NCBI RefSeq assembly: GCF_020526085.1
Contig: NZ_CP084874.1
Location: forward strand, 3,534,001 to 3,598,000
Length of the DNA stretch: 64,000 nucleotides
Origin: Klebsiella africana
GTDB lineage: Bacteria > Pseudomonadota > Gammaproteobacteria > Enterobacterales > Enterobacteriaceae
Direction: 5' to 3'
Under the pieces are notes generated by a model. The model was given only the letters and a program-made list of their open reading frames with translations, was not told the DNA's origin and did not search any database. Position 1 is the stretch's first letter. Every line of letters starts with the position of its first letter. Shown here piece after piece: positions 1-9,021 of this stretch. A program made the position numbers and the translations under genes.

Positions 1-203
1 TGTTTAACCGCGTAGAAATGCGCCAACAGCGCTTTATTCAACGCCTTGACCGCCTGCGGATTGGCAAAATCAATAGTCTGCTCACCCAGCGGATTGAGCG
101 TAATGTATCCCTGCAGATCAGGATGTGCCTGGCACAGCGCGGGCAGGTCGTAGCGTTGATGGTGGCGGTTACGCGGGTGTAACCCCGGTTTCTGGGCTTT
201 CAT
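1..203 (-). CDS. rlmF: 23S rRNA (adenine(1618)-N6)-methyltransferase, N-terminal part (runs off the window)
   Basis: The first 67 codons are present, read leftwards from the ATG at 203; the rest lies outside the window. The translation starts [19 protein letters not shown] and continues with a segment ending in [15 protein letters not shown], which matches the N-terminus of E. coli RlmF (YbiN). That enzyme methylates A1618 in the 23S rRNA peptide tunnel using S-adenosylmethionine. A good Shine-Dalgarno (AGGAG) sits about 6 nt before the ATG. The SAM-binding and NPPF-type catalytic motifs would lie outside the window, so only the family, not activity, can be judged. It diverges from the flavin-reductase-like gene at 301. 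Confidence 0.9.
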   Translation of the reverse strand, partial: MKAQKPGLHPRNRHHQRYDLPALCQAHPDLQGYITLNPLGEQTIDFANPQAVKALNKALLAHFYAVK

Positions 204-300
204 GGGCAATCTCCTTTGAACAGCCGCGTAAGATACCCGTTGACGGCGGCGCGGTAAATAAGGGAGTCTGGATATCTCTATTATCCGTGACAGGTGCAGC

Positions 301-915
301 ATGTACTTTTATCAACCTTCGCAGGGCCACGGCCTGCCGCATGACCCGCTGAACGCGATTATCGGACCTCGTCCGATCGGCTGGATCGCCTCACAGGACG
401 CTGAGGGTCAGCGTAATCTGGCGCCATACAGCTTTTTTAACTGCTTTAACTATCGGCCGCCGATCATTGGTTTCGCCAGCAGCGGCTGGAAAGACAGCGT
501 GCGAAATATCATCGAAACGAAAGAGTTCGTCTGGAACCTGGCGACGCGCCCGCTAGCCGCCGCGATGAACGAAACCTCCGCCTCGATCCCGCACGATGAG
601 GATGAATTCGTGCGCGCCGGTCTCACCGCCGCCGCCAGCCGCCTGGTCAGCGCCCCTCGGGTCGCGGAGAGCCCGGTGAACTTTGAGTGCCGGCTGTCGC
701 AGTGTATTCAGCTCACCACCGCCGAAGGCAACCCTGTCGATACGTGGCTGGTGCTCGGCGAAGTGGTCGCCGTGCATATTGATGAATCTCTGCTGGACAA
801 CGGTATCTATCAAACCGCCCGGGCCCAGCCTATCCTGCGCGCCGGTGGCCCGAGCGCCTATTACGGTATTGCTGACAGTCTGCGCTTTGACATGATCCGC
901 CCTGACGCCCGCTAA
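301..915 (+). CDS. flavin reductase family (FMN-binding split-barrel) protein
   Basis: A 204-residue soluble protein with no signal peptide. The N-terminal segment PRPIGWIAS followed by [20 protein letters not shown] is the typical FMN-binding split-barrel start of the flavin reductase/flavoredoxin-like family, in which FMN sits at a dimer interface and is reduced by NAD(P)H. Length fits the family (about 200). Partner oxygenase and substrate cannot be told from sequence. It stands alone, divergent from rlmF, with an AGGTG ribosome-binding site before the ATG. In E. coli the gene next to rlmF is mcbA, so this gene is extra relative to that arrangement. Family call is firm; physiological role is unknown. 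Confidence 0.8.
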   Translation: MYFYQPSQGHGLPHDPLNAIIGPRPIGWIASQDAEGQRNLAPYSFFNCFNYRPPIIGFASSGWKDSVRNIIETKEFVWNLATRPLAAAMNETSASIPHDEDEFVRAGLTAAASRLVSAPRVAESPVNFECRLSQCIQLTTAEGNPVDTWLVLGEVVAVHIDESLLDNGIYQTARAQPILRAGGPSAYYGIADSLRFDMIRPDAR

Positions 916-956
916 ATAATCTACCGGCCAGAGTAGCCCTCCCCTGCGCCGGTAGC

Positions 957-977
957 ATGCAAAACGCCTTGTTTTGC
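957..977. other. small hairpin TGCAAAAC/GTTTTGCA
   Basis: Perfect 8-bp inverted repeat with a 5-nt loop between the flavin-reductase-like gene and mcbA. It is not followed by a clean T-run, so it is a weak terminator candidate or simply an AT-rich dyad. Confidence 0.4.
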
Positions 978-1011
978 ATTAAAAACTCCCTATCGTCCGG
1001 TCTGGAAAGGC

Positions 1012-1018
1012 CTACACT
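1012..1018 (+). promoter_or_regulatory. putative -10 element (CTACACT), sigma-S-like
   Basis: CTACACT lies 37 nt before the mcbA-like start, preceded by GGAAAGGC. The same arrangement, GGAAGG then CTACACTT, occurs before ybhB at 39691. C at the first position of the -10 (CTACACT) is a known feature of RpoS-dependent promoters; the assignment is an inference from sequence alone. Confidence 0.4.
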
Positions 1019-1054
1019 TAAGCTATGTCCCATGCTGTTTATGAGGATATGCTG

Positions 1055-1315
1055 ATGAAAATCACCTCGCTGCTGTTCGCTGCGGCGCTCACCGCTCATG
1101 TCACCGCGGCCTCTCCCCTGCCATCGCCACCCGTACTGCCCTATGAGGGGCCGCTCCGCCCTGTCGGCACCGTCTCCGCCTCCGGCGCCAGCACCCTGGA
1201 CGATCTGGCGGCTGCCCTCGCGGATAAGGCCCACCGTCAGGGGGCGATAGCCTGGCGGATCAATGCCGCCAGCAGCGGTAACCGGCTGTACGGTTCAGCT
1301 ATAATTTATCAATAA
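1055..1315 (+). CDS. mcbA: small secreted YhcN/DUF1471 family protein, McbA-like
   Basis: Eighty-six residues. Residues 1-19 (MKITSLLFAAALTAHVTAA) are a Sec signal peptide; the mature part contains LRPVGTVSASGASTLDDL and ends GSAIIYQ, the DUF1471 (YhcN/BhsA/McbA) fold. In E. coli McbA affects colanic acid and biofilm and also lies beside rlmF. I chose the ATG at 1055 because an AGGA ribosome-binding site lies 8 nt upstream and the signal peptide starts there; two in-frame upstream ATGs (1025, 1049) are less well placed. ybiI follows after 20 nt, so the two are probably cotranscribed. The ortholog assignment rests on position and similarity; stress response is inferred from the family. Confidence 0.75.
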   Translation: MKITSLLFAAALTAHVTAASPLPSPPVLPYEGPLRPVGTVSASGASTLDDLAAALADKAHRQGAIAWRINAASSGNRLYGSAIIYQ

Positions 1316-1335
1316 CCTTTTACAGGAGGCAGACG

Positions 1336-1602
1336 ATGGCATCAGGTTGGGCAGGCGACGGCGCCGTTCAGGATCAGATCGACAGCACCATTGACGATGC
1401 GGTGGCTCGCGCCCGCCGCGAGCTTCCACGCGGCGAAAGCAACAAATTTTGTGATGAATGCGGAGAGCCGATTCCGGAGGCCCGTCGACAGGCCATCCCC
1501 GGGGTCAGATACTGCGTGAAGTGCCAGCAGGAGAAAGATTTACATAACAATACATTTTCAGGATATAATCGCCGTGGTTCCAAGGATAGCCAGTTACGCT
1601 GA
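1336..1602 (+). CDS. ybiI: DksA/TraR-type C4 zinc-finger protein YbiI
   Basis: Eighty-eight residues with a C-terminal four-cysteine zinc finger, Cys39-x2-Cys42 and Cys60-x2-Cys63, in the order found in the DksA/TraR family. The coiled-coil arm of full DksA is missing, so this is the short TraR/YbiI class. Proteins of this class may bind the RNA polymerase secondary channel, but YbiI has no established role. Strong AGGAGG site 10 nt before the ATG; 20 nt after mcbA. In E. coli fiu and ybiX lie between mcbA and ybiI; they are absent here. Confidence 0.9.
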   Translation: MASGWAGDGAVQDQIDSTIDDAVARARRELPRGESNKFCDECGEPIPEARRQAIPGVRYCVKCQQEKDLHNNTFSGYNRRGSKDSQLR

Positions 1603-1740
1603 CTTTCCTTTACCGTTCATGACAGCCATTCGCATTATCTTTTCGCGCACATTTTTTGGCGGAAAAAGTCGCAATATGTGCCCTTAAGCGCGCCGGTGTT
1701 CCTCGCTTCGCCGTCAGACGAACAGAATGAGAAATAATTT

Positions 1741-1764
1741 ATTAATAATCAGTAAATTATTAAT
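1741..1764. promoter_or_regulatory. AT-rich perfect inverted repeat upstream of ybiJ
   Basis: ATTAATAAT-6 nt-ATTATTAAT, a perfect 9-bp dyad in an AT-rich stretch, about 125 nt before the ybiJ start. It could be an operator or a nucleoid-protein site; no known consensus is claimed. The rest of the 285-nt gap 1603-1887 shows no ORF with a good start. Confidence 0.35.
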
Positions 1765-1887
1765 CATTCAAAAAAATCGATGAAGACTGTTAATTTCATT
1801 CGATTTTATCTCCCGCAGAAAAGCGTGATACTTATCACATCGACGGAACATCGTCCCCTGAACAGAACAACCTGCGAGAGATTAACT

Positions 1888-2148
1888 ATGAAAAACATCA
1901 AATATGCTGCCGCTGCCATCGCTCTGACTGCTCTTTCCTTCGGCGCCTTTGCCGCCGAACCGGTTACCCCCGCTCAGGCTGAAAGCATGAATAAAATTGG
2001 CGTGGTGTCTGCGCAAGGCGCAACCACTTTAGATGGTCTGGAAGCAAAACTGGCTGCTAAAGCCGAAGCCGCTGGCGCGACCGGCTACAGCATCACGTCC
2101 GCTAACACCAACAACAAACTGAGCGGTACTGCGGTTATCTATAAATAA
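1888..2148 (+). CDS. ybiJ: small secreted DUF1471 protein YbiJ
   Basis: Eighty-six residues: signal peptide MKNIKYAAAAIALTALSFG to about residue 23 (cleavage after AFA), then the DUF1471 domain with IGVVSAQGATTLDGLE and a C-terminal LSGTAVIYK. Paralogous to the McbA-like protein at 1055. The ATG at 1888 is preferred over an in-frame upstream ATG at 1780, because the signal peptide starts here and a GAGAG site lies 7 nt upstream. Periplasmic or surface stress/biofilm roles are known for relatives (BhsA, McbA), not for YbiJ itself. An intrinsic terminator follows. Confidence 0.9.
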   Translation: MKNIKYAAAAIALTALSFGAFAAEPVTPAQAESMNKIGVVSAQGATTLDGLEAKLAAKAEAAGATGYSITSANTNNKLSGTAVIYK

Positions 2149-2210
2149 TCGCTGTATCCCTCTGTAAGCCACTGAATTAACCCTGAAAAGACCTTTAATA
2201 CCCTTGCCTT

Positions 2211-2242
2211 GCCCGTCCGAGCCACCGGACGGGCTTTTTTTT
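2211..2242 (+). terminator. rho-independent terminator after ybiJ
   Basis: Stem GCCCGTCC/GGACGGGC with a short loop, followed by eight T residues (2235-2242). Confidence 0.9.
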
Positions 2243-2257
2243 ATCCTGTAGATCCGA

Positions 2258-3226
2258 TCACCAGCAGTCGTCGACGCGGCTTAGCCCTTGCGCCAGCGAC
2301 GTCACTTCTCCGCTGGCCAGCAGACAGCAGGCAAGCTGGATCTTCAACGAGTTGGGCACCGGTTCTACGCCTGCGACGCAGCGCTCGATCCAGCGTGCGG
2401 TGACCTCGGGATCTTTCGAGGCCGGCAGAACCACCGCCTCCGCTACCGTCGCAGTCTGGCGTTCATACAACACCCGCACGCCCTGCTCATCGATCAGACT
2501 GATCTGCGGGCAGCGCTGCGGGTTGGCGTACACTTCGCCCTCGGTACCGTGCATCAACAGCGCGCGGCCACCGGTCTCACGAAAGAAGTTCGCCACCCGC
2601 GGCACATATTCCGGATGCGACACGCTGGAGAGACGCAACGCCTCCCCTTCGCCAAACGGCGTGGCCAGCTTGGCCAGGGTGTGGGCGCTGTTGCGCACGC
2701 CCATCCGCCAGCGCATCGCCAGCTGTTTCTCCAGCGGCGGACAGAAGGCGCCCACCGGGATATACACCGGCTCATGCCCCTCCAGCTGCGCCTGTGCCTG
2801 TCCGGCATGCCGGGTGGCCGGAATGTCCAGCAGTGTAAAAATGGTTTCGGTCAGCACCCGGGTGGGATCGTGACTGACGCCGTGAACCACCACCGGAAAT
2901 CCCAGCTTGTGCAGGAGCATCGCCAGCAGCGGCGTGAGGTTCGCCTGCTTGCGCGCGCCGTTGTAGCTGGGGATAACGATCGGCATCGGCTTGCCGGCCG
3001 GCGGGGTCAGGCGCAGCGTATGCTGCTGCATCGCCGCGTAAAAACCTTTCATCTCCGCTTCGCCTTCGCCTTTAATGCGCAGGGCGATTAATATTCCCCC
3101 CAGCTCCAGCTCCGGCACCTCGCCGTTCAGCATCCGCGCGTAGAGCGCACGGGCGGTCTCTTCATCGAGATCGCGGGCATGATTCTTACCGCGACCCACC
3201 TCTTTTATAATTTTGCTGTACTCCAT
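2258..3226 (-). CDS. ybiB: YbiB, TrpD2-type glycosyltransferase-fold nucleic-acid-binding protein
   Basis: 322 residues related to anthranilate phosphoribosyltransferase (TrpD): N-terminal helical domain (about 1-70, with LNGEVPELELGGILIALRIKGE) then the nucleoside-phosphorylase-like alpha/beta domain. E. coli YbiB (TrpD2) lacks TrpD activity and binds nucleic acid; it is LexA-regulated together with dinG. Here it lies 29 nt downstream of dinG on the same strand, which fits a dinG-ybiB operon read from the SOS promoter. Its 3' end faces the ybiJ terminator. Confidence 0.88.
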   Translation of the reverse strand: MEYSKIIKEVGRGKNHARDLDEETARALYARMLNGEVPELELGGILIALRIKGEGEAEMKGFYAAMQQHTLRLTPPAGKPMPIVIPSYNGARKQANLTPLLAMLLHKLGFPVVVHGVSHDPTRVLTETIFTLLDIPATRHAGQAQAQLEGHEPVYIPVGAFCPPLEKQLAMRWRMGVRNSAHTLAKLATPFGEGEALRLSSVSHPEYVPRVANFFRETGGRALLMHGTEGEVYANPQRCPQISLIDEQGVRVLYERQTATVAEAVVLPASKDPEVTARWIERCVAGVEPVPNSLKIQLACCLLASGEVTSLAQGLSRVDDCW

Positions 3227-3255
3227 GGCTCCCCCTGGCGCATCACGCGCTGGCG

Positions 3256-5412
3256 TCAGCGACGTTTGCGGCCTGACTGTTTTGCTGTCTGTTTTGCTTT
3301 CCGTTTTACTATAACCTCCGGAACGCCCGGCTGCTCTATGGGAAAAACAGGTAACGCGTTCAGTAGACGCGCGCCATAGTTTTTGGTCAACAGACGCTTA
3401 TCGTAAATCACCACCTCTCCCCAGCAGTGATGACTGCGGATCAGACGCCCCACCTGCTGAATAAGATTAAAGGAGGCGCTAGGCAAACTCTGTACCTCGA
3501 AGGGATAACGATTGAGGCTTTTCAGCCATTCGCCTTCGGTGATCACCACCGGGCTGTCGATGGGCGGAAAGGCGATTTTATGGATATGCACCTGGCTTAG
3601 CAGATCGCCCTTTAAATCGAGACCTTCGGCAAAGGACTGCAGACCCACCAGCACGCTGCGCTCGCCGCTTTCCACTCGTTTGCGATGCAGCTCCACCAGC
3701 CGGTAGCGCGGCTGGTCGCCCTGCACCAGCAGCATCAGGCGCAGATCGGTCACATGCTCGAGGAAGCGGTTCATCGCCCGCCCGCTGGCAAACAGCACCA
3801 GCATCCCGAGATGTTTTTTGCTTTCCACCTGCTGGCGAAAATAGGCCGCCATCTCGGCAATGTGCTGCTCTTCGTTATCCATCAGCGGTTCATAGCGCAT
3901 TTGAGGAATAATAATTTTTCCTTGCTCAACATGGTTGAACGGCGAATCCAGCGCCACGAAGCGGTCCCCCGCTTTCTCCTTCAGACCGCTCATCTCCTGC
4001 AGGCGCGAGAAGCTGTTTAGCGAGCGTAGCGTCGCTGACGTCACCACGATGTGCGGCACGCTGCGCCACAGCAGCCGTTCAAGCTGATCGCTGACGCGGA
4101 TGCCGACGCAGTGGAACCAGACGTGGATCTGGCCGTCGCGCACTACCCGCGTCGCCCATTTGGTTACCGGCGCGCCTGAGGACTGCGCCAGCGACGCCAG
4201 GCGCCACAGCTTGCTTTGGCTTTCAAACATGCCAAGGGCGCGGTTCATCTGCAGCAGCACCCGATGCAGACGCACCACGTCATGGCTGCCGGTCTTTTCA
4301 CTGAGATCGTTCAGGAACAGCTCCGCCAGGCCGCGCAGCATCTCGGTGAGCTTCGCCAGCCGCTGGCAGATCTCCATCACCTCCTGCGGCAGCTCGCCCA
4401 TCGGGAAACGATGCTCCGCTTCCTGACCGGCGGGCATGTAGAGATTGAGAATATTATTCAACGAGGCAATCAGCTCGAACAGCTCTTCGCAATGGCCGGT
4501 GAGCCGCTCCGGATTGGCCAGCGGCGGCGTGGTTTTCGGGCGGAACTGCTCCATGCAGGTGGCCACCAGCTTGCAGAACAGATCCAGCTGCAGGCGAAAC
4601 CAGGGGGCGGTGATCTCGGCGCTCATCTCCAGCGCGTCGCGGGCGACGTCCGGCAGATGATGACCTTCATCGAGGACCAACAGCAGGTTTTTCGGCTCCG
4701 GTAGCACCGCCTCGCTCTCCATCGCCGCCATCACCAACGCATGGTTGGCCACCACCACTTCCGCCTCCTGAATTTCCCGCCGCGCCACAAAGAACGGGCA
4801 CTCGCGATAGTAGTGGCAGTTACGGTTCAGGCAGCTGGCCTTGTCGGTGCTCAGCCGGCTCCACAGCGCATCGTCGATGGCTTTGTCGGTATGGTCGCGC
4901 AGGCCGTCCCAGCGGTAGCTGTCGAGATCCTGCTTCAGGGTCGCACACAGCTTCTGCTCCGCCTGATTATTCGGCGTGAGATCGTCATCGAGAAAGGCCA
5001 GCAGATCCTGCTGCGACGGCTCGGTGCTAGCCAGCGCCGTCAGGTTGCGCGGGCAGACGTAGCGCCCGCGGCCAAAGGCGGCGGTGAAGCGCAGGTCGGG
5101 AATGATTTTGCGCAGCAGCGGCAGGTCTTTACTGTAGATTTGATCCTGCAGGGCGACGTTGGCGGTGCTAACCACCAGCGTTTTTTGTTCCTCCCGGGCG
5201 ATGGCTATACCCGGGATCAGGTATGACAGCGTTTTACCGACGCCGGTCGGTGCTTCGATAGCCAGATGCCTGCCCTCTTCCCCGGCGAGGGTTTTCGCCA
5301 CATCGGCGATCATCTGCCGCTGCGGGGGGCGGGGAATAAAGTCCGGGATCTGTTCCTGAAGCGCCTTATACCAGGCGGCGATTTGCGCTTTCAGCGCAGC
5401 GGTCAAAGCCAT
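3256..5412 (-). CDS. dinG: ATP-dependent iron-sulfur DNA helicase DinG
   Basis: 718 residues, an XPD-like superfamily 2 helicase that unwinds DNA 5'-3', resolving R-loops, D-loops and G-quadruplexes. Visible motifs: Walker A APTGVGKT (54-61), DEGH box (248-251), and the four cysteines 120, 194, 199 and 205 that hold the 4Fe-4S cluster, at the same positions as in E. coli DinG. Late motifs include QVGRLIRS near residue 655. A LexA box 14 nt before the start explains its SOS control. A basic tail (KRKAKQTAKQSGRKRR) ends the protein. ybiB follows 29 nt downstream. Confidence 0.96.
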   Translation of the reverse strand: MALTAALKAQIAAWYKALQEQIPDFIPRPPQRQMIADVAKTLAGEEGRHLAIEAPTGVGKTLSYLIPGIAIAREEQKTLVVSTANVALQDQIYSKDLPLLRKIIPDLRFTAAFGRGRYVCPRNLTALASTEPSQQDLLAFLDDDLTPNNQAEQKLCATLKQDLDSYRWDGLRDHTDKAIDDALWSRLSTDKASCLNRNCHYYRECPFFVARREIQEAEVVVANHALVMAAMESEAVLPEPKNLLLVLDEGHHLPDVARDALEMSAEITAPWFRLQLDLFCKLVATCMEQFRPKTTPPLANPERLTGHCEELFELIASLNNILNLYMPAGQEAEHRFPMGELPQEVMEICQRLAKLTEMLRGLAELFLNDLSEKTGSHDVVRLHRVLLQMNRALGMFESQSKLWRLASLAQSSGAPVTKWATRVVRDGQIHVWFHCVGIRVSDQLERLLWRSVPHIVVTSATLRSLNSFSRLQEMSGLKEKAGDRFVALDSPFNHVEQGKIIIPQMRYEPLMDNEEQHIAEMAAYFRQQVESKKHLGMLVLFASGRAMNRFLEHVTDLRLMLLVQGDQPRYRLVELHRKRVESGERSVLVGLQSFAEGLDLKGDLLSQVHIHKIAFPPIDSPVVITEGEWLKSLNRYPFEVQSLPSASFNLIQQVGRLIRSHHCWGEVVIYDKRLLTKNYGARLLNALPVFPIEQPGVPEVIVKRKAKQTAKQSGRKRR

Positions 5413-5425
5413 GAGAAAACCTGAA

Positions 5426-5445
5426 TACTGTATAAACAGCCACTA
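5426..5445 (-). promoter_or_regulatory. LexA (SOS) box of dinG
   Basis: On the minus strand the 20-mer has a perfect right half (TTTATACAGTA) and a degenerate left half (TGG instead of CTG): the same asymmetric box, GGCTGTTTATACAGTA, known in front of E. coli dinG. It ends 14 nt upstream of the dinG ATG. Confidence 0.8.
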
Positions 5446-5521
5446 TTGTGCCATTTTTGCCTGCCCGGAGGTATTGCTTTCTGCTGAGAGTGGAAGCGTG
5501 CTCGACAAATAGTGTAATGGA

Positions 5522-5561
5522 AAGAAAAAGGCCCGCCGCCGCGTAGCGGACAGACGGGCCT
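5522..5561 (-). terminator. rho-independent terminator after rhlE
   Basis: Minus-strand stem AGGCCCG...CGGGCCT (5529-5561) with an internal GC-rich hairpin, followed by T-rich sequence (TTTTTCTTT). It separates rhlE from the dinG promoter. Confidence 0.8.
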
Positions 5562-5599
5562 GAGCCGGGCCGCGTTATCGCGGCCGGGGCATCAGCATA

Positions 5600-6955
5600 T
5601 TATTCGCCAGCCGGTTTACGCGGGCGACGGCGGCGCGGCGGTTTGCCGTCCTGAGTGCGCGCTTTCGGTGCCTCGCCGTCCTGACGACGCGGGGCGCTGC
5701 TCTGGCTGCGCGGCTGTCCGCTGCGTCCCTGACTCTGGCCGCCGCGTCCCTGACCCTGACCACGACCGCCGCCGCGCTGCTGGCGACCGTTCTGGATAGG
5801 TTCGGCTTTAATGGACGGATCCGGCTCATAGCCGGCAATTGCGATGCGTGGGATCTCTTTTTTCAGCAGGCGCTCGATATCGCGCAGCAGCTTATGCTCA
5901 TCCACGCAGACCAGCGACAAGGCTTCGCCGGTGGCCGCCGCGCGACCGGTACGCCCAATGCGGTGGACATAATCTTCCGGCACGTTCGGCAGCTCGTAGT
6001 TCACCACGTGCGGCAGCTCTTCGATATCCAGACCGCGGGCGGCGATATCGGTCGCCACCAGCACGCGAATGCCGCCGGATTTAAAGTCGGCCAGGGCGCG
6101 AGTACGCGCTCCCTGGCTCTTGTTGCCATGGATTGCCGCGCTGCGGATGCCGTCTTTGTTCAGCTGTTCCGCGAGGTGGTTGGCGCCATGCTTGGTACGG
6201 GTAAACACCAGCACCTGCTGCCAGTTGCCTTCGCCGATAAGCTGCGACAGCAGTTCGCGCTTGCGGTTCTTATCAACGAAATGGACGTGCTGGGTGATCT
6301 GCTCGGAGGCGGTGTTACGACGTGCCACTTCCACTTCCAGCGGGTTGTGCAGCAGTTTCTCGGCCAGACCCTTGATCTCGTCGGAGAAGGTCGCCGAGAA
6401 CAGCAGGTTCTGTCGACGCGCCGGCAGTTTGGCCAGTACGCGACGGATGTCATGGATAAAGCCCATATCCAGCATGCGGTCCGCTTCGTCCAGCACGAGG
6501 ATTTCAACTTTATCAAGACTGACGGCATTCTGATGTTCGAGGTCCAGCAGACGACCCGGGGTGGCGACGAGGATGTCGACACCGCCGCGCAGTTTCATCA
6601 TCTGCGGGTTGATGCTCACGCCGCCGAAGACCACCAGCGAGCGAATATTCAGGTATTTACTGTAATCGCGGACGTTCTCGCCCACCTGCGCCGCCAGCTC
6701 ACGGGTCGGGGTCAGGATCAGCGCGCGTACCGGACGACGCCCCTTTGCATGCGGCTCATTCTGGATCAGGCGCTGCAGCAGCGGCAGGGTAAAGCCCGCC
6801 GTTTTTCCGGTGCCGGTCTGGGCGCTGGCCATCAGATCGCGGCCCTGCAGTACCGCCGGGATCGCCTGCTGCTGGATAGGGGTCGGCTCAACGTAGCCCT
6901 GCTCAGCGACAGCGCGCAGGATATCGGGATTCAGGCCAAGGGAATCAAAAGACAT
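5600..6955 (-). CDS. rhlE: DEAD-box ATP-dependent RNA helicase RhlE
   Basis: 451 residues. Q-motif [10 protein letters not shown] (25-34), Walker A AQTGTGKT (45-52), a DEAD box in [16 protein letters not shown] motif LFSATFS, and HRIGRTGR motif VI identify a two-RecA-domain DEAD-box helicase; RhlE acts in rRNA maturation and 50S assembly. Residues about 385-451 form a low-complexity basic tail rich in RGG/GQG repeats, as usual for RhlE RNA binding. The start at 6955 gives [10 protein letters not shown]; the longer frame to 7120 lacks family similarity. In E. coli ybiA lies between rhlE and dinG; it is absent here. Confidence 0.96.
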   Translation of the reverse strand: MSFDSLGLNPDILRAVAEQGYVEPTPIQQQAIPAVLQGRDLMASAQTGTGKTAGFTLPLLQRLIQNEPHAKGRRPVRALILTPTRELAAQVGENVRDYSKYLNIRSLVVFGGVSINPQMMKLRGGVDILVATPGRLLDLEHQNAVSLDKVEILVLDEADRMLDMGFIHDIRRVLAKLPARRQNLLFSATFSDEIKGLAEKLLHNPLEVEVARRNTASEQITQHVHFVDKNRKRELLSQLIGEGNWQQVLVFTRTKHGANHLAEQLNKDGIRSAAIHGNKSQGARTRALADFKSGGIRVLVATDIAARGLDIEELPHVVNYELPNVPEDYVHRIGRTGRAAATGEALSLVCVDEHKLLRDIERLLKKEIPRIAIAGYEPDPSIKAEPIQNGRQQRGGGRGQGQGRGGQSQGRSGQPRSQSSAPRRQDGEAPKARTQDGKPPRRRRPRKPAGE

Positions 6956-7170
6956 AACAACTCCGAACCGCCCCGGCCCGGTGAAGGGCGTAGTTTTCAG
7001 GGAGATTATTGCGATAAGAGATGGCAAAAACCACAATGCCATGAAGGGGCGCAGTCTAGCAGATTTTGTGACAGGCCGCATAAAATCTGCAAAAGAATGC
7101 CGCGCCTGGCAGGCGGGCATGAGAAGGCCGCTGAGCGCGCTCAGCGGCCAGGTGGGTCATTGCAGCGCGG

Positions 7171-8163
7171 TTAACGCAGACGATACTTAATTTTTTCAAC
7201 AATCTTCGCGGTGGAGATGCCGTAGCGATCGTGAAGGGTCGGCAGCGCGCCGGCTAACAGGAACGCGTCGGGCAGCCCCACGCTATCCAGCTCACAGCGC
7301 ACACCCTTACGCATCAACAGCGCGGCCACCGCCTCCCCTAACCCGCCGACCGCGGTGTGATTCTCGGCGGTCACCACCAGACGGCCCGGCTTCGACGCCT
7401 GTTCAATAATCGCTTTCTCATCCAGCGGTTTGATGGTCGGCACGTGCAGGACCGCCACGCTAATGTTATCGGCCCGCAGCTTTTCAACCGCCTCCAGCGC
7501 GCGCATGGTCATCAGCCCGGAGGAGATAATCAGCACATCGTTGCCCTCCTCCAGCAGCTTAGCCTTACCCAGTTCGAACTGATAGCCATATTTATCCAGC
7601 ACCAGCGGCACCTTACCGCGCAGCAGACGCATATACACCGGCCCCTGGTGATCGGCAATGGCCGGTACCGCCTGCTCTATCTCCAGCGCATCGCAAGGAT
7701 CGACGATAACCATGCCAGGGATACCGCGCATAATCGCCAGATCTTCAGTGGCCTGATGGCTCGGCCCGTAGCCGGTCGTCAGTCCCGGCAGCGCCGCGCA
7801 GATCTTCACGTTCAGATGCTCTTCGGCAATGACCTGGTGAATAAAATCATAGGCGCGACGGGTTGCAAAGGCGGCATAGGTGGTGGCGAATGGAATAAAT
7901 CCCTCCTTCGCCATCCCCCCTGCCGCCGCCATCAGCAGCTGCTCGGCCATTCCCATCTGGAAGAAACGATCCGGAAAGGCCTGGGCGAAAATATGCAGGT
8001 CGGTATATTTTGACAGGTCCGCAGTCATGCCGACGATTTCCGGGCGCTGCGCCGCCAGTTTTGACAGCGCGACGCCGAAGGGCGCAGGGGCGGTCGCCTG
8101 GCCTTCATCAGCAATCGAGGCGATCATCGCCGACGTTTTTAAACGGGGTTGACTCTGGCTCAT
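7171..8163 (-). CDS. transketolase-like protein, C-terminal subunit
   Basis: 330 residues matching the pyrimidine-binding plus C-terminal domains of transketolase (separate subunit). The segment MGMAEQLLMAAAGGMAKEG holds the Glu that activates the thiamine ring in the partner's site. A TTYAAFATRRAYDFIHQ helix and GYGPSHQATEDLAIMRGIPG are typical of split transketolases. It overlaps the N-terminal subunit gene by one base (TAATG), so the two are cotranslated and probably form an A2B2 enzyme. Lying with an SDR, an MFS carrier and a LysR regulator, it likely serves a specific sugar or sugar-acid pathway rather than the pentose phosphate pathway; the substrate is unknown. Confidence 0.85.
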   Translation of the reverse strand: MSQSQPRLKTSAMIASIADEGQATAPAPFGVALSKLAAQRPEIVGMTADLSKYTDLHIFAQAFPDRFFQMGMAEQLLMAAAGGMAKEGFIPFATTYAAFATRRAYDFIHQVIAEEHLNVKICAALPGLTTGYGPSHQATEDLAIMRGIPGMVIVDPCDALEIEQAVPAIADHQGPVYMRLLRGKVPLVLDKYGYQFELGKAKLLEEGNDVLIISSGLMTMRALEAVEKLRADNISVAVLHVPTIKPLDEKAIIEQASKPGRLVVTAENHTAVGGLGEAVAALLMRKGVRCELDSVGLPDAFLLAGALPTLHDRYGISTAKIVEKIKYRLR

Positions 8164-9008
8164 TACAGCACTCCTTCCGGTTTGTTAGCGTCCAGCATCG
8201 CGATCGCTTTTTGCCATTCGTCGGCATCGACGCGAATAAAATGGTTCTTATCGCGGGTTTCGAGGAACGGCACCCCTTTGCCCATCAGCGTGTCGCATAA
8301 AATGACCCGCGGCTGGTTGCCGGAATAACTTTTCGCGTTGTCAAAGGCGGCCATTACCGCCGCCAGATCGTTACCGTCCACGCGCTGTACGTACCAGCCG
8401 AAGGCGGCCCATTTATCCTGCAGCGGCTCAAAGCCGAGGATTTTGCGTGAATCGCCGTCAGCCTGCTGTTTGTTGACGTCGACAAGGTTAATCAGGTTGC
8501 TCAGGCCATAGTGAGCCGCCGACATCGCCGCCTCCCAGGTCGACCCTTCGTCCAGCTCCCCATCGGACATGGAGTTGTAGACCCAGGCCGTGCTCTGTTT
8601 CTGCCGCAGCCCGAGCGCCATGCCGACGGCAATGGATAGCCCCTGCCCCAGCGAACCGCCGGACATCTCCATCCCCGGGGTGTAGGTCGCCATACCGGAC
8701 ATCGGCAGGCGGCTATCGTCGGAGCCGTAGGTTTCCAGCTCGGCTTCCGGGATAATGCCCGCCTCCAGCAGTGCGGCATAATAAGCGATAGCGTAATGGC
8801 CGTGAGAGAGCAGAAAGCGATCGCGCCCCTCCCACTCGGGATCTTCCGGGCGATAGGTCATGGCGTGGCTGAAAGCGGTCGCCAGTACATCGGCATAGCC
8901 CAGCGCCTGGCCGATATAGCCCTGCCCCTGAACTTCCCCCATTTGCAAGGCGTAGCGACGAATACGCCACGCCGCCGCGGCGACTTTTTGTGATTCGGTG
9001 ATCTTCAT
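8163..9008 (-). CDS. transketolase-like protein, N-terminal (thiamine-diphosphate) subunit
   Basis: 281 residues, the pyrophosphate-binding half of a transketolase: FLLSHGHYAIAYYAALLEAG, GSLGQGLSIAVGMALG and the metal/ThDP motif region SDGELDEGSTWEAAM through LVDVNKQQADG. The motif normally starts GDG; here it is SDG, while the Asp and the distant Asn are kept. Split transketolases are known in dedicated catabolic routes (for example apulose and sulfoquinovose pathways), which is context, not proof of substrate. The C-terminal subunit follows with a one-base overlap, and the SDR lies 13 nt upstream. Confidence 0.85.
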   Translation of the reverse strand: MKITESQKVAAAAWRIRRYALQMGEVQGQGYIGQALGYADVLATAFSHAMTYRPEDPEWEGRDRFLLSHGHYAIAYYAALLEAGIIPEAELETYGSDDSRLPMSGMATYTPGMEMSGGSLGQGLSIAVGMALGLRQKQSTAWVYNSMSDGELDEGSTWEAAMSAAHYGLSNLINLVDVNKQQADGDSRKILGFEPLQDKWAAFGWYVQRVDGNDLAAVMAAFDNAKSYSGNQPRVILCDTLMGKGVPFLETRDKNHFIRVDADEWQKAIAMLDANKPEGVL

Positions 9009-9021
9009 CTGTTTGCCTCGC

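Noticed and set aside
5894-7174. 426-codon plus-strand open frame opposite rhlE
   Set aside because: Antisense shadow of a high-GC gene; no family signature, while the minus strand encodes RhlE with all motifs.
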